NCBI GenBank assembly: GCA_030149815.1
Contig: JASLHI010000059.1
Location: 1-60,014, forward strand
DNA: 60,014 nucleotides
DNA from: Aquirhabdus sp.
GTDB taxonomy: Bacteria > Pseudomonadota > Gammaproteobacteria > Pseudomonadales > Moraxellaceae
Direction: 5' to 3'
Position 1 is the stretch's first letter. Every line of letters starts with the position of its first letter. The position numbers and the translations under genes are program-made. The notes below the pieces were generated by a model. That model saw nothing but the letters and a program-made list of their open reading frames with translations, was not told where the DNA came from and did no database searches. This document shows, piece by piece, positions 43,947-53,076 of the stretch.

Positions 43947-44920
43947 TGCAGACGAACCTCAATCGGTTGACCTACATGAAGTTTGATAGCATCAACAGCC
44001 TGAGGATGTGCTTCTATCATATAGACCAGTTTGGCGCGAGTCTCATTGCTATAGATAATTGGTGGGGTGTATTCAGCTTGTGTTGAAATATAGGTAATTT
44101 GCGCAGGTAGGTCACTCCCACAACCATCGCAATGCAAGATGACTTTTTGATTGAGTTTGAACTGTCCCAAGACGGGTTCAGGAACAAAGAAACGGACTTT
44201 GATATTTTCTGGTGGCAGGAGTTGTATGACAGGGTTCCCCGCGGCAACCCATTCTCCTTCACGATATAGGGTATCGAAAACGAGTCCTGCATGCGTTGTG
44301 TTCACGGTTTTCTGGTTGAGTTTCCAATTTGCTTGATCGAGTGCTGATTGTGCGGCTGCAACTTGTGCTTGTTGTGCTTTGATTTGCCCTTGACGATTAG
44401 GTAGTTGATCGACCAATAGTTGACTTTGTTTCTGATGAACATCCGCAACGGCTGTTTCAACGGCGGTACGACTATCGTCGAGTTGTTGCTGAGAAATGCC
44501 GCCAACCCGATATTGGGCTTCATTGCGCTGAAGTTGATCTTGGGCGTGCTCTGCTGTGGCCTGAGCCTGTTTGAGCTGTGCGCGTGTGACGGCTTGTTCT
44601 TCAGGGCGTTTCCCTCGTTCAATATCACTGAGATTTTCTTTGATGGCATCGAGTTGATGCTGGGCTTGGTGTTGCGCTGCGATTTCATTGGCTGATTCAA
44701 GGCTAAATAAAGGGGTATTGGCGGCGATTTGCTGCCCGCGTGTCACCGCTAAATGATCCAGACGACCCGATTGTGATGAGGCGATGTAAACATATTCGCC
44801 TTCGACGTAGCCTTGCCAGTTGTTATTTTGGTTTTTTGTGCAACCTGAAATTAACAGCACACCGAGTGACGTGAATATAATTGTATGCCTTGCCAAGCCT
44901 TGATGATCAAGCAGCCACAT
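43943..44920 (-). CDS. HlyD/YbhG-type membrane fusion lipoprotein
   Basis: A 325-residue periplasmic adaptor. The signal peptide ends in LISGC with Cys27 as a likely lipidation site. There follow the lipoyl-like half, a long coiled-coil hairpin rich in Gln, Ala and Glu (residues about 90-200), the second lipoyl half (HAGLVFDTLYREGEWVAAGNPV) and a beta domain. It is the first gene of the operon and would link the inner-membrane transporter to an outer-membrane TolC-like channel encoded elsewhere. Confidence 0.92.
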   Translation of the reverse strand: MWLLDHQGLARHTIIFTSLGVLLISGCTKNQNNNWQGYVEGEYVYIASSQSGRLDHLAVTRGQQIAANTPLFSLESANEIAAQHQAQHQLDAIKENLSDIERGKRPEEQAVTRAQLKQAQATAEHAQDQLQRNEAQYRVGGISQQQLDDSRTAVETAVADVHQKQSQLLVDQLPNRQGQIKAQQAQVAAAQSALDQANWKLNQKTVNTTHAGLVFDTLYREGEWVAAGNPVIQLLPPENIKVRFFVPEPVLGQFKLNQKVILHCDGCGSDLPAQITYISTQAEYTPPIIYSNETRAKLVYMIEAHPQAVDAIKLHVGQPIEVRLQ

Positions 44921-45044
44921 GGAACATCCTCTTGCTGGAGATAACCATTCGTTTTTTAGATATCACTATATTTGAATCTAAACCGATATGTGGCGGAGAA
45001 CAATAGAAAATTATATGAATGTGGAGGCGTTGTTTGCTGTACTT

Positions 45045-45794
45045 TCATTCAGGCAGCAACTCACAAAACCAAAACCCTTTTGTCTCAACAGGTGAATGAC
45101 AAACGTATTGATCATCATTTGTAGATTGTTGAATCGGCATGGGTTTCGGGAGTGGGCGATAAATGACTTCACCAAGCGTAACTTTGACAGGCTGCTGATA
45201 AATGGGTCCTGCATAGCAGAACGTATGGTATTCACCATTTTCACCACATGGATCGACATGAGCGGGCAGTTCGCTGATAAAGCTCTGATCAATCTCACGC
45301 CCAGCCCATGATTCGTCCAGATAACCGTCGTTAATACAACAGGTAATTGTGGCGAAGCCTTGCGCCACAAAGTCTTGAATAAGTTGAGCTGTATTGGAGT
45401 GCCATAATGGAAATACAGCGATTAATCCGACTTTAGCCAGTTGTCGTTCACGATATTCACGTAAATCCTGTAAGAAAATATCGCCAAATACGACATGTGT
45501 TACGCCTTGAGATTTGGCTTTTTCCAAACCTTCAGTCATTTGTTGTTCGTACTCTTCATTGCTGCCTGCACGCACCCAGACTTTGATGAGTGGCAGGCCG
45601 ATTGCGGCGGCTTGCGCGTCGAGTAAATCCTCCCGTACACCATGCATGGAGATGCGACCAAAATCTGCATTTAAAGTGGTCATGAGACTGATGACGTCGA
45701 AACTTTGTTGCGCACGATGCAGTGCCATCGCAGAATCTTTGCCGCCACTCCAACACATCAGAGCTTTAGGCTTTTTATTGGATGGGTTTGTCAT
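45045..45794 (-). CDS. Dph6-related PP-loop ATPase
   Basis: A 249-residue protein with the ATP-pyrophosphatase loop CWSGGKDSAMALHRA and the Dph6-type blocks HGVREDLLDAQAAAIGLPL, VVFGDIFLQDLREYRE and GENGEYHTFCYAGP. Eukaryotic and archaeal Dph6 amidates diphthine. Bacteria lack diphthamide, so the ligase substrate here must be something else and is unknown. It is monocistronic and oriented with the ABC operon but 120 bases downstream. Confidence 0.9.
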   Translation of the reverse strand: MTNPSNKKPKALMCWSGGKDSAMALHRAQQSFDVISLMTTLNADFGRISMHGVREDLLDAQAAAIGLPLIKVWVRAGSNEEYEQQMTEGLEKAKSQGVTHVVFGDIFLQDLREYRERQLAKVGLIAVFPLWHSNTAQLIQDFVAQGFATITCCINDGYLDESWAGREIDQSFISELPAHVDPCGENGEYHTFCYAGPIYQQPVKVTLGEVIYRPLPKPMPIQQSTNDDQYVCHSPVETKGFWFCELLPE

Positions 45795-45920
45795 GGAAAA
45801 CTACTTATTAAGTAAAAGGTATAAGATCAAAGAGGATTTTTAATATTTCGGCTAAAAATATTTTAGTTCACTAAATTTGTCGAAGTGAAGATCTTAACCG
45901 TCGAGTATTCTCGCGCATTT

Positions 45921-45960
45921 CGATATTTCGACAGGCTCAATAACTGCAAGTTCAATGAGT
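45921..45960. repeat. Dispersed repeat family C, third copy
   Basis: cgatatttcgacaggctcaa followed by taactgcaagttcaatga matches 11660-11697 at most positions, with A/G or C/T changes only. It lies between the Dph6-like and Cys-rich protein genes. Confidence 0.65.
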
Positions 45961-45977
45961 TATTTATAAAACGTTAA

Positions 45978-46361
45978 TTATTTTTTCACATTCACATGTC
46001 CATATGGGCAATTACGACAGGCATTACCACAACACTCACCGCGTTTCAAAAAGAACCAGCGTGAAAATACCCAACGCCCGTCTTCAACCGTATAATCAAG
46101 TCCTTCAATCAAAGGCAATCCCTGACATGCCAATGCTTTGGCTGGAGCTGTTATATAGATTTGTTGTTGGTCAATGGTCTGAGCGATATGCGCCTGAGTC
46201 ATCGCGGTCAAGCATTGTGGGCAAACACAATCGCTTGAATCATTTGCGGCATCAGTCGTTGCACAACTAAAAATTGCAGGGTAATCCATGCACCAACATG
46301 AACCAGTCGTGCATCCTGAGCAGTCAAAGCTGGCTTGGCAACGATCACAAGTTTTATTCAT
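45978..46361 (-). CDS. Cys-rich CWC plus DUF5522 fusion protein
   Basis: A 127-residue protein with 14 or more Cys. The N-terminal half is a CWC-type zinc ribbon (KTCDRCQASFDCS ... GSCWCMDYPAIFSC ... CVCPQCL), and the C-terminal half is a DUF5522 motif (GLDYTVEDGRWVFSRWFFLKRGECCGNACRNCPYG). Both are probably metal-binding. The fusion keeps every Cys pair I expect. The ATG at 46361 is chosen; the longer frame opens with TTG at 46415 and adds a non-family stretch. Function unknown; such small ribbons may bind nucleic acid or iron-sulfur clusters. Confidence 0.82.
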   Translation of the reverse strand: MNKTCDRCQASFDCSGCTTGSCWCMDYPAIFSCATTDAANDSSDCVCPQCLTAMTQAHIAQTIDQQQIYITAPAKALACQGLPLIEGLDYTVEDGRWVFSRWFFLKRGECCGNACRNCPYGHVNVKK

Positions 46362-46505
46362 AGAAACGTGTTGCTGTGGTTTTGCAAAGATGAGCAAAGT
46401 ACACGCTTCTGACAACGAGGTAAATGACTAATTACTTAGATTTTTGGTATTCAGACGCTGAATAGAACATAGATTTTGCACTGCTATTCATCGTCTTCGT
46501 GTGAT

Positions 46506-46979
46506 TTAGGATAGTAGACACTGCAGCAAATTGGGAATGTAGTTCAAACCATGATGTGCTGTATATGCGAGCAAGTGGATGTCATTTATGCCGATCATTT
46601 TGTCCGAAATATTAGTGGCTGCGAAAGCGAGTTTTGTCAGCATGTTTGCGACAAAAAAGAACCCATAAAGCGCAAAGCCGAGACTGTTACCAATTCCAAC
46701 CCAGACTAAATTTCGGAACATTCCTGTGATATTTGTGCGATTCGCTAAAACTGCAAAAACGCCCATGACTAGCTCAAAGCAAAGTATCATCAGGATTGCG
46801 ACGCAGATCGGAATAATGGATTCATCGGAAATCGGTGCGCCAATACGTGATGCACTCATGGCAAGGACGATGCCTGAAATGACTCCGCGGAGGATTAAGC
46901 TTTGCATCGGAAATGCAGATGTTTGGTTATCTGATTCCATCTCAGTAGTCGAAATTTCATTGGATGATAGATAGCTCAT
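46506..46979 (-). CDS. Half-length formate/nitrite-transporter-like membrane protein
   Basis: A 157-residue protein with about three membrane helices (residues about 27-47, 54-78, 88-113). The second and third resemble the FNT (FocA/NirC) segments ELVTG...NW..V..GN: here FELVMGVFAVLANRTN and FRNLVWVGIGNSLGFALYG, followed by TAHHGLNYI where FocA has TADHKVHH. It stops there, although FNT pores need about 270 residues. The sequence just downstream shows no continuation in any frame. It may be a truncated remnant or a distinct short family; the similarity is by eye and weak. Confidence 0.45.
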   Translation of the reverse strand: MSYLSSNEISTTEMESDNQTSAFPMQSLILRGVISGIVLAMSASRIGAPISDESIIPICVAILMILCFELVMGVFAVLANRTNITGMFRNLVWVGIGNSLGFALYGFFFVANMLTKLAFAATNISDKMIGINDIHLLAYTAHHGLNYIPNLLQCLLS

Positions 46980-47191
46980 CTGTTTTTACCCCGTTCATCA
47001 TCGTTATCAATGGTTCGACATGATGCGAAGTACATCATGTGTGATTTATTTGTATAGTTATTGAGCAAAAGACGTGCCAGATTTTATTTTTCTGTAGAGT
47101 AGTGATTTTCTTGTTTTAATTATTTCATATGAATTGGCGCGAGTGAGCTTTGCATTGTTTTGTTGCATCAATTTGCATCATGACTGGGCAT

Positions 47192-47221
47192 AAAAAAGCA
47201 GGCCGTAAAATAAGCCTGCTT
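47192..47221 (-). terminator. Intrinsic terminator after the 47.2-kb secreted protein gene
   Basis: Arms aagcaggc / gcctgctt, followed on the minus strand by six T. It begins 27 bases after the stop. Confidence 0.85.
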
Positions 47222-47247
47222 GATTTGTATAGATGATCAGTTCACAG

Positions 47248-47772
47248 CTATTTGGTGACTTTGAAGTTTTGCGACAAATGAAGGACTTTGCCTGAGACTT
47301 TATCTGTGACATTGGCTAACACTTTGTATTCGCCAATTGGATCCGTTTTGTCAAAGCCTGCGGTTAAACTGGCTTGACCTAAAAGTGATACGCCAGGAAT
47401 TGAAAATGGTGCACCTGACCAAACCGCGCCGCTGCCTCCAGGTTTTTTCACGCCGTCAGGGCTGACCACAAAGAATTCAACTGAGACATCACATAGACCT
47501 TTGGCATTGGGTGTGCAACCCGAGAAGGCGATGAGTACGGAGATTAAGGAACCTTGGCTGACTGAGTTTTCGGTTTGTGTATTAGGGGCGCCATTCCAGT
47601 TTTTTCGAGCAGTTTGACCATCGCCAGCTGCTATGACTATTTGAGCATTTAAGCTAGTCATAGTGGGTTTGTTTTGCGTGGTTGGTGCGGTTGTTTTTGC
47701 GGTGGTGTCAGCCCAGACATTTGAAGAAACAAGAGGGGCGCAGATTGCGAAGAATAAGGCTATTTTTTTCAT
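47248..47772 (-). CDS. Secreted beta-rich protein of unknown function
   Basis: A 174-residue protein with a classic cleavable signal peptide (MKKIALFFAICAPLVSSNVWA, cut after ALA-like ...VWA). A Thr/Pro/Asn-rich linker is followed by a domain of alternating beta-type segments with a Cys pair (SGCTPNAKGLC) that could form a disulfide. Phrases such as VEFFVVSPDGVKKPGG and GEYKVLANVTDKVSGK suggest an Ig-like fold. I do not recognise the family. The ATG at 47772 fits the signal peptide; an upstream frame start does not. Periplasmic or surface location. Confidence 0.7.
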   Translation of the reverse strand: MKKIALFFAICAPLVSSNVWADTTAKTTAPTTQNKPTMTSLNAQIVIAAGDGQTARKNWNGAPNTQTENSVSQGSLISVLIAFSGCTPNAKGLCDVSVEFFVVSPDGVKKPGGSGAVWSGAPFSIPGVSLLGQASLTAGFDKTDPIGEYKVLANVTDKVSGKVLHLSQNFKVTK

Positions 47773-47889
47773 GGTGAAGGACTTCCTGTGTGATGCCACG
47801 AAAATATCATTTTCTCAAGTTTAAAGCGATGGGTTTAAATAGGATAGGTGATTTCATCATCACTGTTTAATATCTGCACCGATGGATGA

Positions 47890-48704
47890 TTAATTTATAT
47901 TGACTACTTTCCTGCATTTAGGAAAGTTTGAGCATCCCCAAAATTGATTGCCGATGTTTGGACCTTTTTTGGTTTCTCTTAAAATCATCGGGCTTTGACA
48001 AGCAGGACAGACTTTTGTGTCTACAGTTTCTTGATTAGCCTCTTGTTTTTTACTGGAGTCTCCTTTTGAGCCAAAATATTTTTTACATGTTTGACGTGTT
48101 CTTGATTGGTTTTGAATGAAGGTGTCATTCTTCCTGCGGTAATTTTCTGAGTAATTTCTATTACTTGAGCATCTGATAAAACTAACTCTGTTTTTGATTT
48201 GATAAAACTGATATACCCACCACCGTAAGTGACATTTTCAGGCATCTCAGTTTTGAAATTACTGTCGCCGACAAACACGACAACGGAATGAATTTGCTGA
48301 TCATTTAATCCCAATAGTGATTCTAGTATTTTGACATGTTTGTAGTTTTGGTGCAGAGGATTTTGGAATTTACTGGTGTGCTTAAAAATTGTTTGAGTCC
48401 ACATTTTTTGATGTGGATTCCCAAAAATCCAGCCTTTCATATTCTTGGTTTCAACGACAAAAACGCCGTATTTAGACACGATGATATGATCAATTTGCGT
48501 GCTGCCATCTTGAGTGGGTAGCGTGACGTTTTTGATTAAGTGGTATGTCGTTTTATCTAGATAGAGTTTGACGCTGAGATTGACAATAAATTCGCCCATG
48601 ACACCTTTGAACCAAGGTGTTTTGAGGACGGAAACGAAAATCATTAAGGGAATGATGTACCAAAGCACACTGAATATTGGTGTGATTAAAGAAGTTGAAT
48701 GCAT
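47890..48704 (-). pseudogene. NERD-domain protein with C4 zinc ribbon, one-base frameshift
   Basis: The first 227 codons (48704 down to 48021) give a membrane helix (residues about 5-27) and a NERD nuclease-related domain (VSKYGVFVVETKNMKGWIFG, the catalytic Asp/Glu-Lys area). The frame ends at a stop, yet directly downstream in another frame lies VCPACQSPM ... FWGCSNFPKCRK, the topoisomerase-type C4 zinc ribbon normally fused to NERD. Adding one A to the run of six (plus-strand T at 48046-48051) joins them as VKKQEANQETVDTK. So the gene is either frameshifted or contains a sequencing error. Family function is unclear; DNA processing is suspected. Confidence 0.75.
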
Positions 48705-48761
48705 TTTTAAGTCCTTATTGTTATTTGAAAATCGACGGTTTTTCTAGTTAGTTTATATTTT

Positions 48762-48825
48762 CGTAGGCTACGGGCTTGCCCCAGCTTTTGAATAGCCTTA
48801 TTGCTGGGATGAACCCCAGCCTACG
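48762..48825. repeat. Dispersed inverted repeat, family D
   Basis: Outer arms cgtaggct and agcctacg, inner arms ccccagc and gctggg. It is related to the 16-bp palindrome at 10329. Intergenic. Confidence 0.6.
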
Positions 48826-48885
48826 CTTGCTTGATTGGGCTTGACGTTCAAGACGGTATCTACGCTTGCTGGTTGGACAAACTCT

Positions 48886-49227
48886 TTATGTTGCAAAGTG
48901 CGGGACTCCGCAAAGTGGGCACAGGACATGCCTAAAACTGGAGCACAGTGAAACACCGCACCCACTACAGAATGAAAAGTTGGCGCTGGCGTCTAATACC
49001 TCTAGAAATTCTTTTGGTTCGTCTTTGTAGCAACTCTCCTCTGGAGGTGCGACCAGATAGATTTCTACCGGCTCGCTTCCGCGGGGCATTCCTTGTCTGG
49101 GAATGTCAGGATAAGTCATTGCAATTGAGAGGGTGTGTTGGTCATTACTAAAATGCCGAAGCGCAGCATTGATGATTTTTATTGCTCGCTCAGAATCAAG
49201 TGCCTTCAACTCTTTTTCGATGTCCAT
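48886..49227 (-). CDS. Small protein with C-terminal zinc ribbon, unknown
   Basis: A 113-residue protein that I do not recognise. The first 75 residues are acidic and mixed helix/strand; the last 30 (FCSGCGVSLCSS ... VLCPLCGVPHFAT) hold two CxxC pairs typical of a zinc ribbon. A Cys earlier (EESCYKDE) may not take part. It lies on the same strand as the NERD gene, separated by the family D repeat. The ATG at 49227 opens MDIEKELKALDSER. The ribbon would allow DNA, RNA or protein binding; no more can be said. Confidence 0.65.
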   Translation of the reverse strand: MDIEKELKALDSERAIKIINAALRHFSNDQHTLSIAMTYPDIPRQGMPRGSEPVEIYLVAPPEESCYKDEPKEFLEVLDASANFSFCSGCGVSLCSSFRHVLCPLCGVPHFAT

Positions 49228-49421
49228 ATGAATCTCAATGTTTGGCTCAACTACTCTTATGCGGCAGAGGTGACTTATAAGATTCTAAATCCTGCTGCAT
49301 AAGATCCCTGCTTTAATTAAAAAAGCATGATGAAAAGTCTTATTTTTCAAGTAAAAATACCATATTTTTATTGAAGAATGAACAAAACTGGAATCTTATT
49401 GGTCATGAAATTCCCCACGCA

Positions 49422-50798
49422 TCAAACCTTATCCAACACCGCAAAATAAAACCCATCACCGCTATCCGTCGCTGGGAAACATTGACGACCGATAGGTCTT
49501 TGCATGCCCCAATCCGCAACAATCGGTTTTTCAACGGCATTCGGTGTGCGTTTGAGGAAAGCTGCGATTTGATCTTCATTTTCAGCTTTCAGCAATGAAC
49601 ACGTGATATAGACCAAACGCCCACCAACTTTAAGCTGTGACCATAAATGATCGAGTAGCTTTGCTTGCAGCTCGACAGTCTGTGCAATATCAGTTTCTTG
49701 GCGCAATAATCGAATGTCAGGATGACGGCGCAAAACACCTGTCGCACTACACGGCGCATCCAACAAAATCGCATCAAGCGGAGTTTCAGTTTGCCATTCA
49801 CTCGCATCAGCCGTGGTCACCGTGACACGATTTTGGTCAAACAGTTCGAGACGATTGAGGTTCTCACGTACACGCTTTAACCGATAAGAGTCACTGTCGA
49901 GTGCAATCATTCTTTGTGGCGAATATTGTTCGAGCAGATGTGCGGTTTTACCGCCAGGTGCGGCACAAGCATCGAGAACAATTTTACCATCGAGACCTTT
50001 AAAATCATTATCCTGAAACAATGCTGCACAACGCTGTGCGTTTAAATCTTGCACCGAGAACCAACCATCCAGATAACCGGGCAGACTTGGAATATTGACA
50101 GGTTGTAGTAGTTGAATCGCTTCAGGCGTGCTTTGATCCATCGCGTTTGCATTGACGCCTTGTAGCGCAAGCGCATCTAGATAACCTTTGCGTGACCGTT
50201 GACGTTTATTCACGCGCAAGAATAACGGTGCACTGTGGCGTAATGAGTTCGCGACATCGCGCCATTCATCCCCCCAATCTTTTTTCAGTTGTTTGGCAAG
50301 CCAATCAGGCAGTGCATGATGTTGGTCAAAAATTTCTTGCAGTTCAGTCTGTTCTCGCAGAGTACGACGGAGTAAGGCATTGACTAGTCCGCTGGCTTTT
50401 TCTTGTCCGAGTTGTTTCGCGGCATCAACCGTTTCGCTAATCGCAGCATGTGGCGGAATACGGGTCTGAAAAATCTGGTAAAGCCCCAAATGCAGCGCAG
50501 CTTGTACGCGATTATCAGTCAGCGGTCGGGCGAGCATCGGTTGTAGCACTTCGTCCAGCGCAAACCAATGACGCAGTGTACCCATCACCAATTCATTAAA
50601 TAAACCACGATCGCGTTCAGGCGTTTTTTCTAATGCTTTCGGTAATAGCGTGCTCAGAGATTGTCCTTCTTGCACACTGACAATCACGCGAATGACTTGT
50701 GCACGCAGATTCAGTGGAGCAGGACGTGATTTTGGATTGGCTGGCGCATTGTGGAATTTGCGTGGTTTTGCTGATGATTTTAAAGGAGGTAGGCTCAT
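49422..50798 (-). CDS. rsmB: 16S rRNA m5C967 methyltransferase RsmB
   Basis: A 458-residue RNA methyltransferase that modifies C967 of 16S rRNA using SAM. The N-terminal NusB-like domain (residues about 30-160) precedes the Rossmann core: DACAAPGGKTAHLLE (SAM), LDAPCSATGVLRRHPD (the releasing Cys) and VYITCSLLKAEN (the nucleophile Cys). The ATG at 50798 overlaps the fmt stop by four bases; the longer frame to 50924 would run deep into fmt and is not used. fmt and rsmB adjacency is widespread. Confidence 0.96.
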   Translation of the reverse strand: MSLPPLKSSAKPRKFHNAPANPKSRPAPLNLRAQVIRVIVSVQEGQSLSTLLPKALEKTPERDRGLFNELVMGTLRHWFALDEVLQPMLARPLTDNRVQAALHLGLYQIFQTRIPPHAAISETVDAAKQLGQEKASGLVNALLRRTLREQTELQEIFDQHHALPDWLAKQLKKDWGDEWRDVANSLRHSAPLFLRVNKRQRSRKGYLDALALQGVNANAMDQSTPEAIQLLQPVNIPSLPGYLDGWFSVQDLNAQRCAALFQDNDFKGLDGKIVLDACAAPGGKTAHLLEQYSPQRMIALDSDSYRLKRVRENLNRLELFDQNRVTVTTADASEWQTETPLDAILLDAPCSATGVLRRHPDIRLLRQETDIAQTVELQAKLLDHLWSQLKVGGRLVYITCSLLKAENEDQIAAFLKRTPNAVEKPIVADWGMQRPIGRQCFPATDSGDGFYFAVLDKV

Positions 50799-51781
50799 TG
50801 ACTGATTCCTTGCAGGCGTTGTCCAGGCTTGAGTTTTTGGGCTTGTAAGATTTGTACACTGTTCAATGGTTTTCCACCAGCCCATTGCAGTTGGGTCAGG
50901 CGTAGCGCATGACCATCGCCGCAAGCAACCGCGATGCCATTACGATCAACAGTCATGATTTCTCCTGCTTGACCTTTGACCGTTTCATTCATTAATTCTG
51001 CTGACCAAACGCGCAAGACGTCCTCACCAATTTTTGTGTAGGCAATAGGCCACGGCTGTAATCCACGAATCAGTCGATCTAAGACAGCCGCGGGTTGTGT
51101 CCAGTCGATTTGACCTTCAGCTTTTGTCAGTTTTGCAGCGTAATTCGCAAGATCATTATTTTGTTTGGCTTTATTGGTTTGAAAATCTGTTAATTTTTCC
51201 AATGTATGAACAACCGCTTCACCGCCCAATATCGCCAAACGATCATGCAGGGTTGCACTAGTATCTTTATTCTCAATTGCTAGCTTTGCTTCATACAGCA
51301 TATCGCCTGTATCGAGCCCAGCGTCCATTTGCATGATGGTAATGCCTGTCTCTGTATCTCCCGCCAAAATCGCACGATGGATCGGCGCCGCTCCACGCCA
51401 ACGTGGTAGCAGCGACGCGTGAATATTGAGACATCCTAAGCGCGGCATATCGAGCACGGTTTGCGGCAAGATCAATCCATAAGCCGCGACAATCATTGCA
51501 TCAACCTGATTATCGGCAACGATTTGCGCCAGCTCGGCTTGTGCGGCACGACCTTCTTCTGTACTTCCTTTCAGATGAAGCGGTTGATACACAGGAATGT
51601 TATGGGTGATAGCAAGAGCTTTAACCGCCGAAGGCGTTAGCTTTTGTCCACGTCCAGAAGGACGATCAGGTTGGGTATAGACCGCACAGATATGATGTCC
51701 AGCATCAATTAAGGCTTGCAGCGCAGTCGCTGCAAATTCAGGGGTACCAGCAAAAATTAAATTCACAGTCGTTGTTTTCAA
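50795..51781 (-). CDS. fmt: Methionyl-tRNA formyltransferase
   Basis: A 328-residue enzyme that formylates initiator Met-tRNA from 10-formyl-THF. The opening LIFAGTPEFAATALQAL and the hallmark SLLPRWRGAAPIHRAI with the catalytic Asn-His-Asp set (NIHASLLP, MQMDAGLDTGD) are present; the C-terminal OB-like domain is complete. It overlaps rsmB by four bases. No def gene is adjacent. Normal length. Confidence 0.97.
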   Translation of the reverse strand: MKTTTVNLIFAGTPEFAATALQALIDAGHHICAVYTQPDRPSGRGQKLTPSAVKALAITHNIPVYQPLHLKGSTEEGRAAQAELAQIVADNQVDAMIVAAYGLILPQTVLDMPRLGCLNIHASLLPRWRGAAPIHRAILAGDTETGITIMQMDAGLDTGDMLYEAKLAIENKDTSATLHDRLAILGGEAVVHTLEKLTDFQTNKAKQNNDLANYAAKLTKAEGQIDWTQPAAVLDRLIRGLQPWPIAYTKIGEDVLRVWSAELMNETVKGQAGEIMTVDRNGIAVACGDGHALRLTQLQWAGGKPLNSVQILQAQKLKPGQRLQGISQ

Positions 51782-51828
51782 GAAGTGGAGAGATTGTTGT
51801 GATTATAGCTGATCTATAGGGTGGCTTG

Positions 51829-51928
51829 CTTTGAAGTCTTCCCCTTCAAGGGGATGAGCGGGGAAAAACAAGGCACAGCCTTGTCGCTGCGCAAGACGAA
51901 GCTTTAGCGCAGTGTTAGATGAGGATGG
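51829..51928 (+). repeat. 100-bp dispersed repeat family B, copy 1
   Basis: It begins ctttgaagtcttccccttc and ends agtgttagatgaggatgg, and contains the hairpin acaaggc-aca-gccttgt at 51868-51884. The second copy, in the same direction, is at 54793-54892. The hairpin stems differ between copies by compensatory changes. It lies between fmt and the LysR gene. Confidence 0.75.
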
Positions 51929-51938
51929 TTCGGGATAT

Positions 51939-52865
51939 CTACTTTACGGTGATCTGTTGGATTTGTAATGCCAATTCAAGCAAGTTGTGTGCAGAAGGTG
52001 GCGCATTGTCTGCGTGTAAAACCAATCCTGTTTCCATCATTGGAGAGTCTTCGCTCAAGGCCTTATAAACTACGCCAGTACGTTGTAATGTCCGCATTGA
52101 ATCGGGAACCAAGGCAAAACCCATTCCCGCTGAGACCAGCCCAATCATCGTTTGCATCTGGATCGCCTGCTGACCGAGCAATGGTTCGATGCCAAGATGT
52201 GCGTAATATCCAGTAATGAGATCGTGTAAGGCGGGAGAACTTTCACGGGGAAACAAGATTAATGGCAGATGTGCCATATCACGCAGATTGACTGTTTCAA
52301 GGTTGCCGATTTCTTCTTTTTCATGCAGCCACTGTTCTGGCATCGCAATCACGAGCGGTTCAGAGGAAATTGGGTAATAATCAAGTTTTGGCGGAAAATC
52401 CCGATGTGTTGGGGCGATCACGAGCCCAGCATCAATCTCGTTATTGAGCAGGGTTTGAATCTGAATATTACTCGTGGCTTCTTTTAATGTGATTTCAACA
52501 TCAGGGAACATCATTGAAAAGCGACTGACTAATGCAGGTAAAACACCATAAACGGTACTACTGACAAAGCTTAATCGTAAAGTGCCGATCTCGCCGCGTG
52601 CTAATCGTTGGGCAACTTGTGGTAATCCTTCAGTTTTATCCAAAATTTGACGGACGTGCGGCAACCATAATGCACCCACAGGGGTTAGACTCACACTGCG
52701 ATTTGTGCGGTTGAATAAAACGACGCCTAATTCTTGTTCTAATGCCTGAATACTTTGACTTAAAGGCGGTTGGGTCATATGTAGGCGTGCCGCTGCTCGT
52801 CCAAAATGAAGTTCTTCTGCCACTGCTACGAAGTGTCTCAGTGATCGTAGATTGGTCGAAATCAT
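51939..52865 (-). CDS. LysR family regulator divergent from ilvD
   Basis: A 308-residue regulator. Winged helix AVAEELHFGRAAARLHMTQPPLSQSIQ at residues 14-40 (the F-G-x-A-A form typical of the CatM/BenM/AlsR-like group), and a LysR effector domain. It diverges from ilvD with 211 bases between, so ilvD is a candidate target; the effector may be an organic acid. An AT-rich near-palindrome (atatatttaatatat, 52886-52900) lies just upstream of its start and could be part of the operator. That control is inferred. Confidence 0.9.
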   Translation of the reverse strand: MISTNLRSLRHFVAVAEELHFGRAAARLHMTQPPLSQSIQALEQELGVVLFNRTNRSVSLTPVGALWLPHVRQILDKTEGLPQVAQRLARGEIGTLRLSFVSSTVYGVLPALVSRFSMMFPDVEITLKEATSNIQIQTLLNNEIDAGLVIAPTHRDFPPKLDYYPISSEPLVIAMPEQWLHEKEEIGNLETVNLRDMAHLPLILFPRESSPALHDLITGYYAHLGIEPLLGQQAIQMQTMIGLVSAGMGFALVPDSMRTLQRTGVVYKALSEDSPMMETGLVLHADNAPPSAHNLLELALQIQQITVK

Positions 52866-53076
52866 AGATTTTTAGACCTATTCAGATATATTTAATATAT
52901 TTTACTCGAATGCTAAGAGCAAGTATGCTGATTTCATAGAAAACGATAGCGAATATTGGGTCGCAAGAGTTATTTTTTTATGGCTTTTCTTGAGTTCGCT
53001 TAAGGCATAAAATTAGCCCCAATTTGCAAGACATTGCACCTTCACCTACCGAGATTTATTAATAAAGGCAAATACC

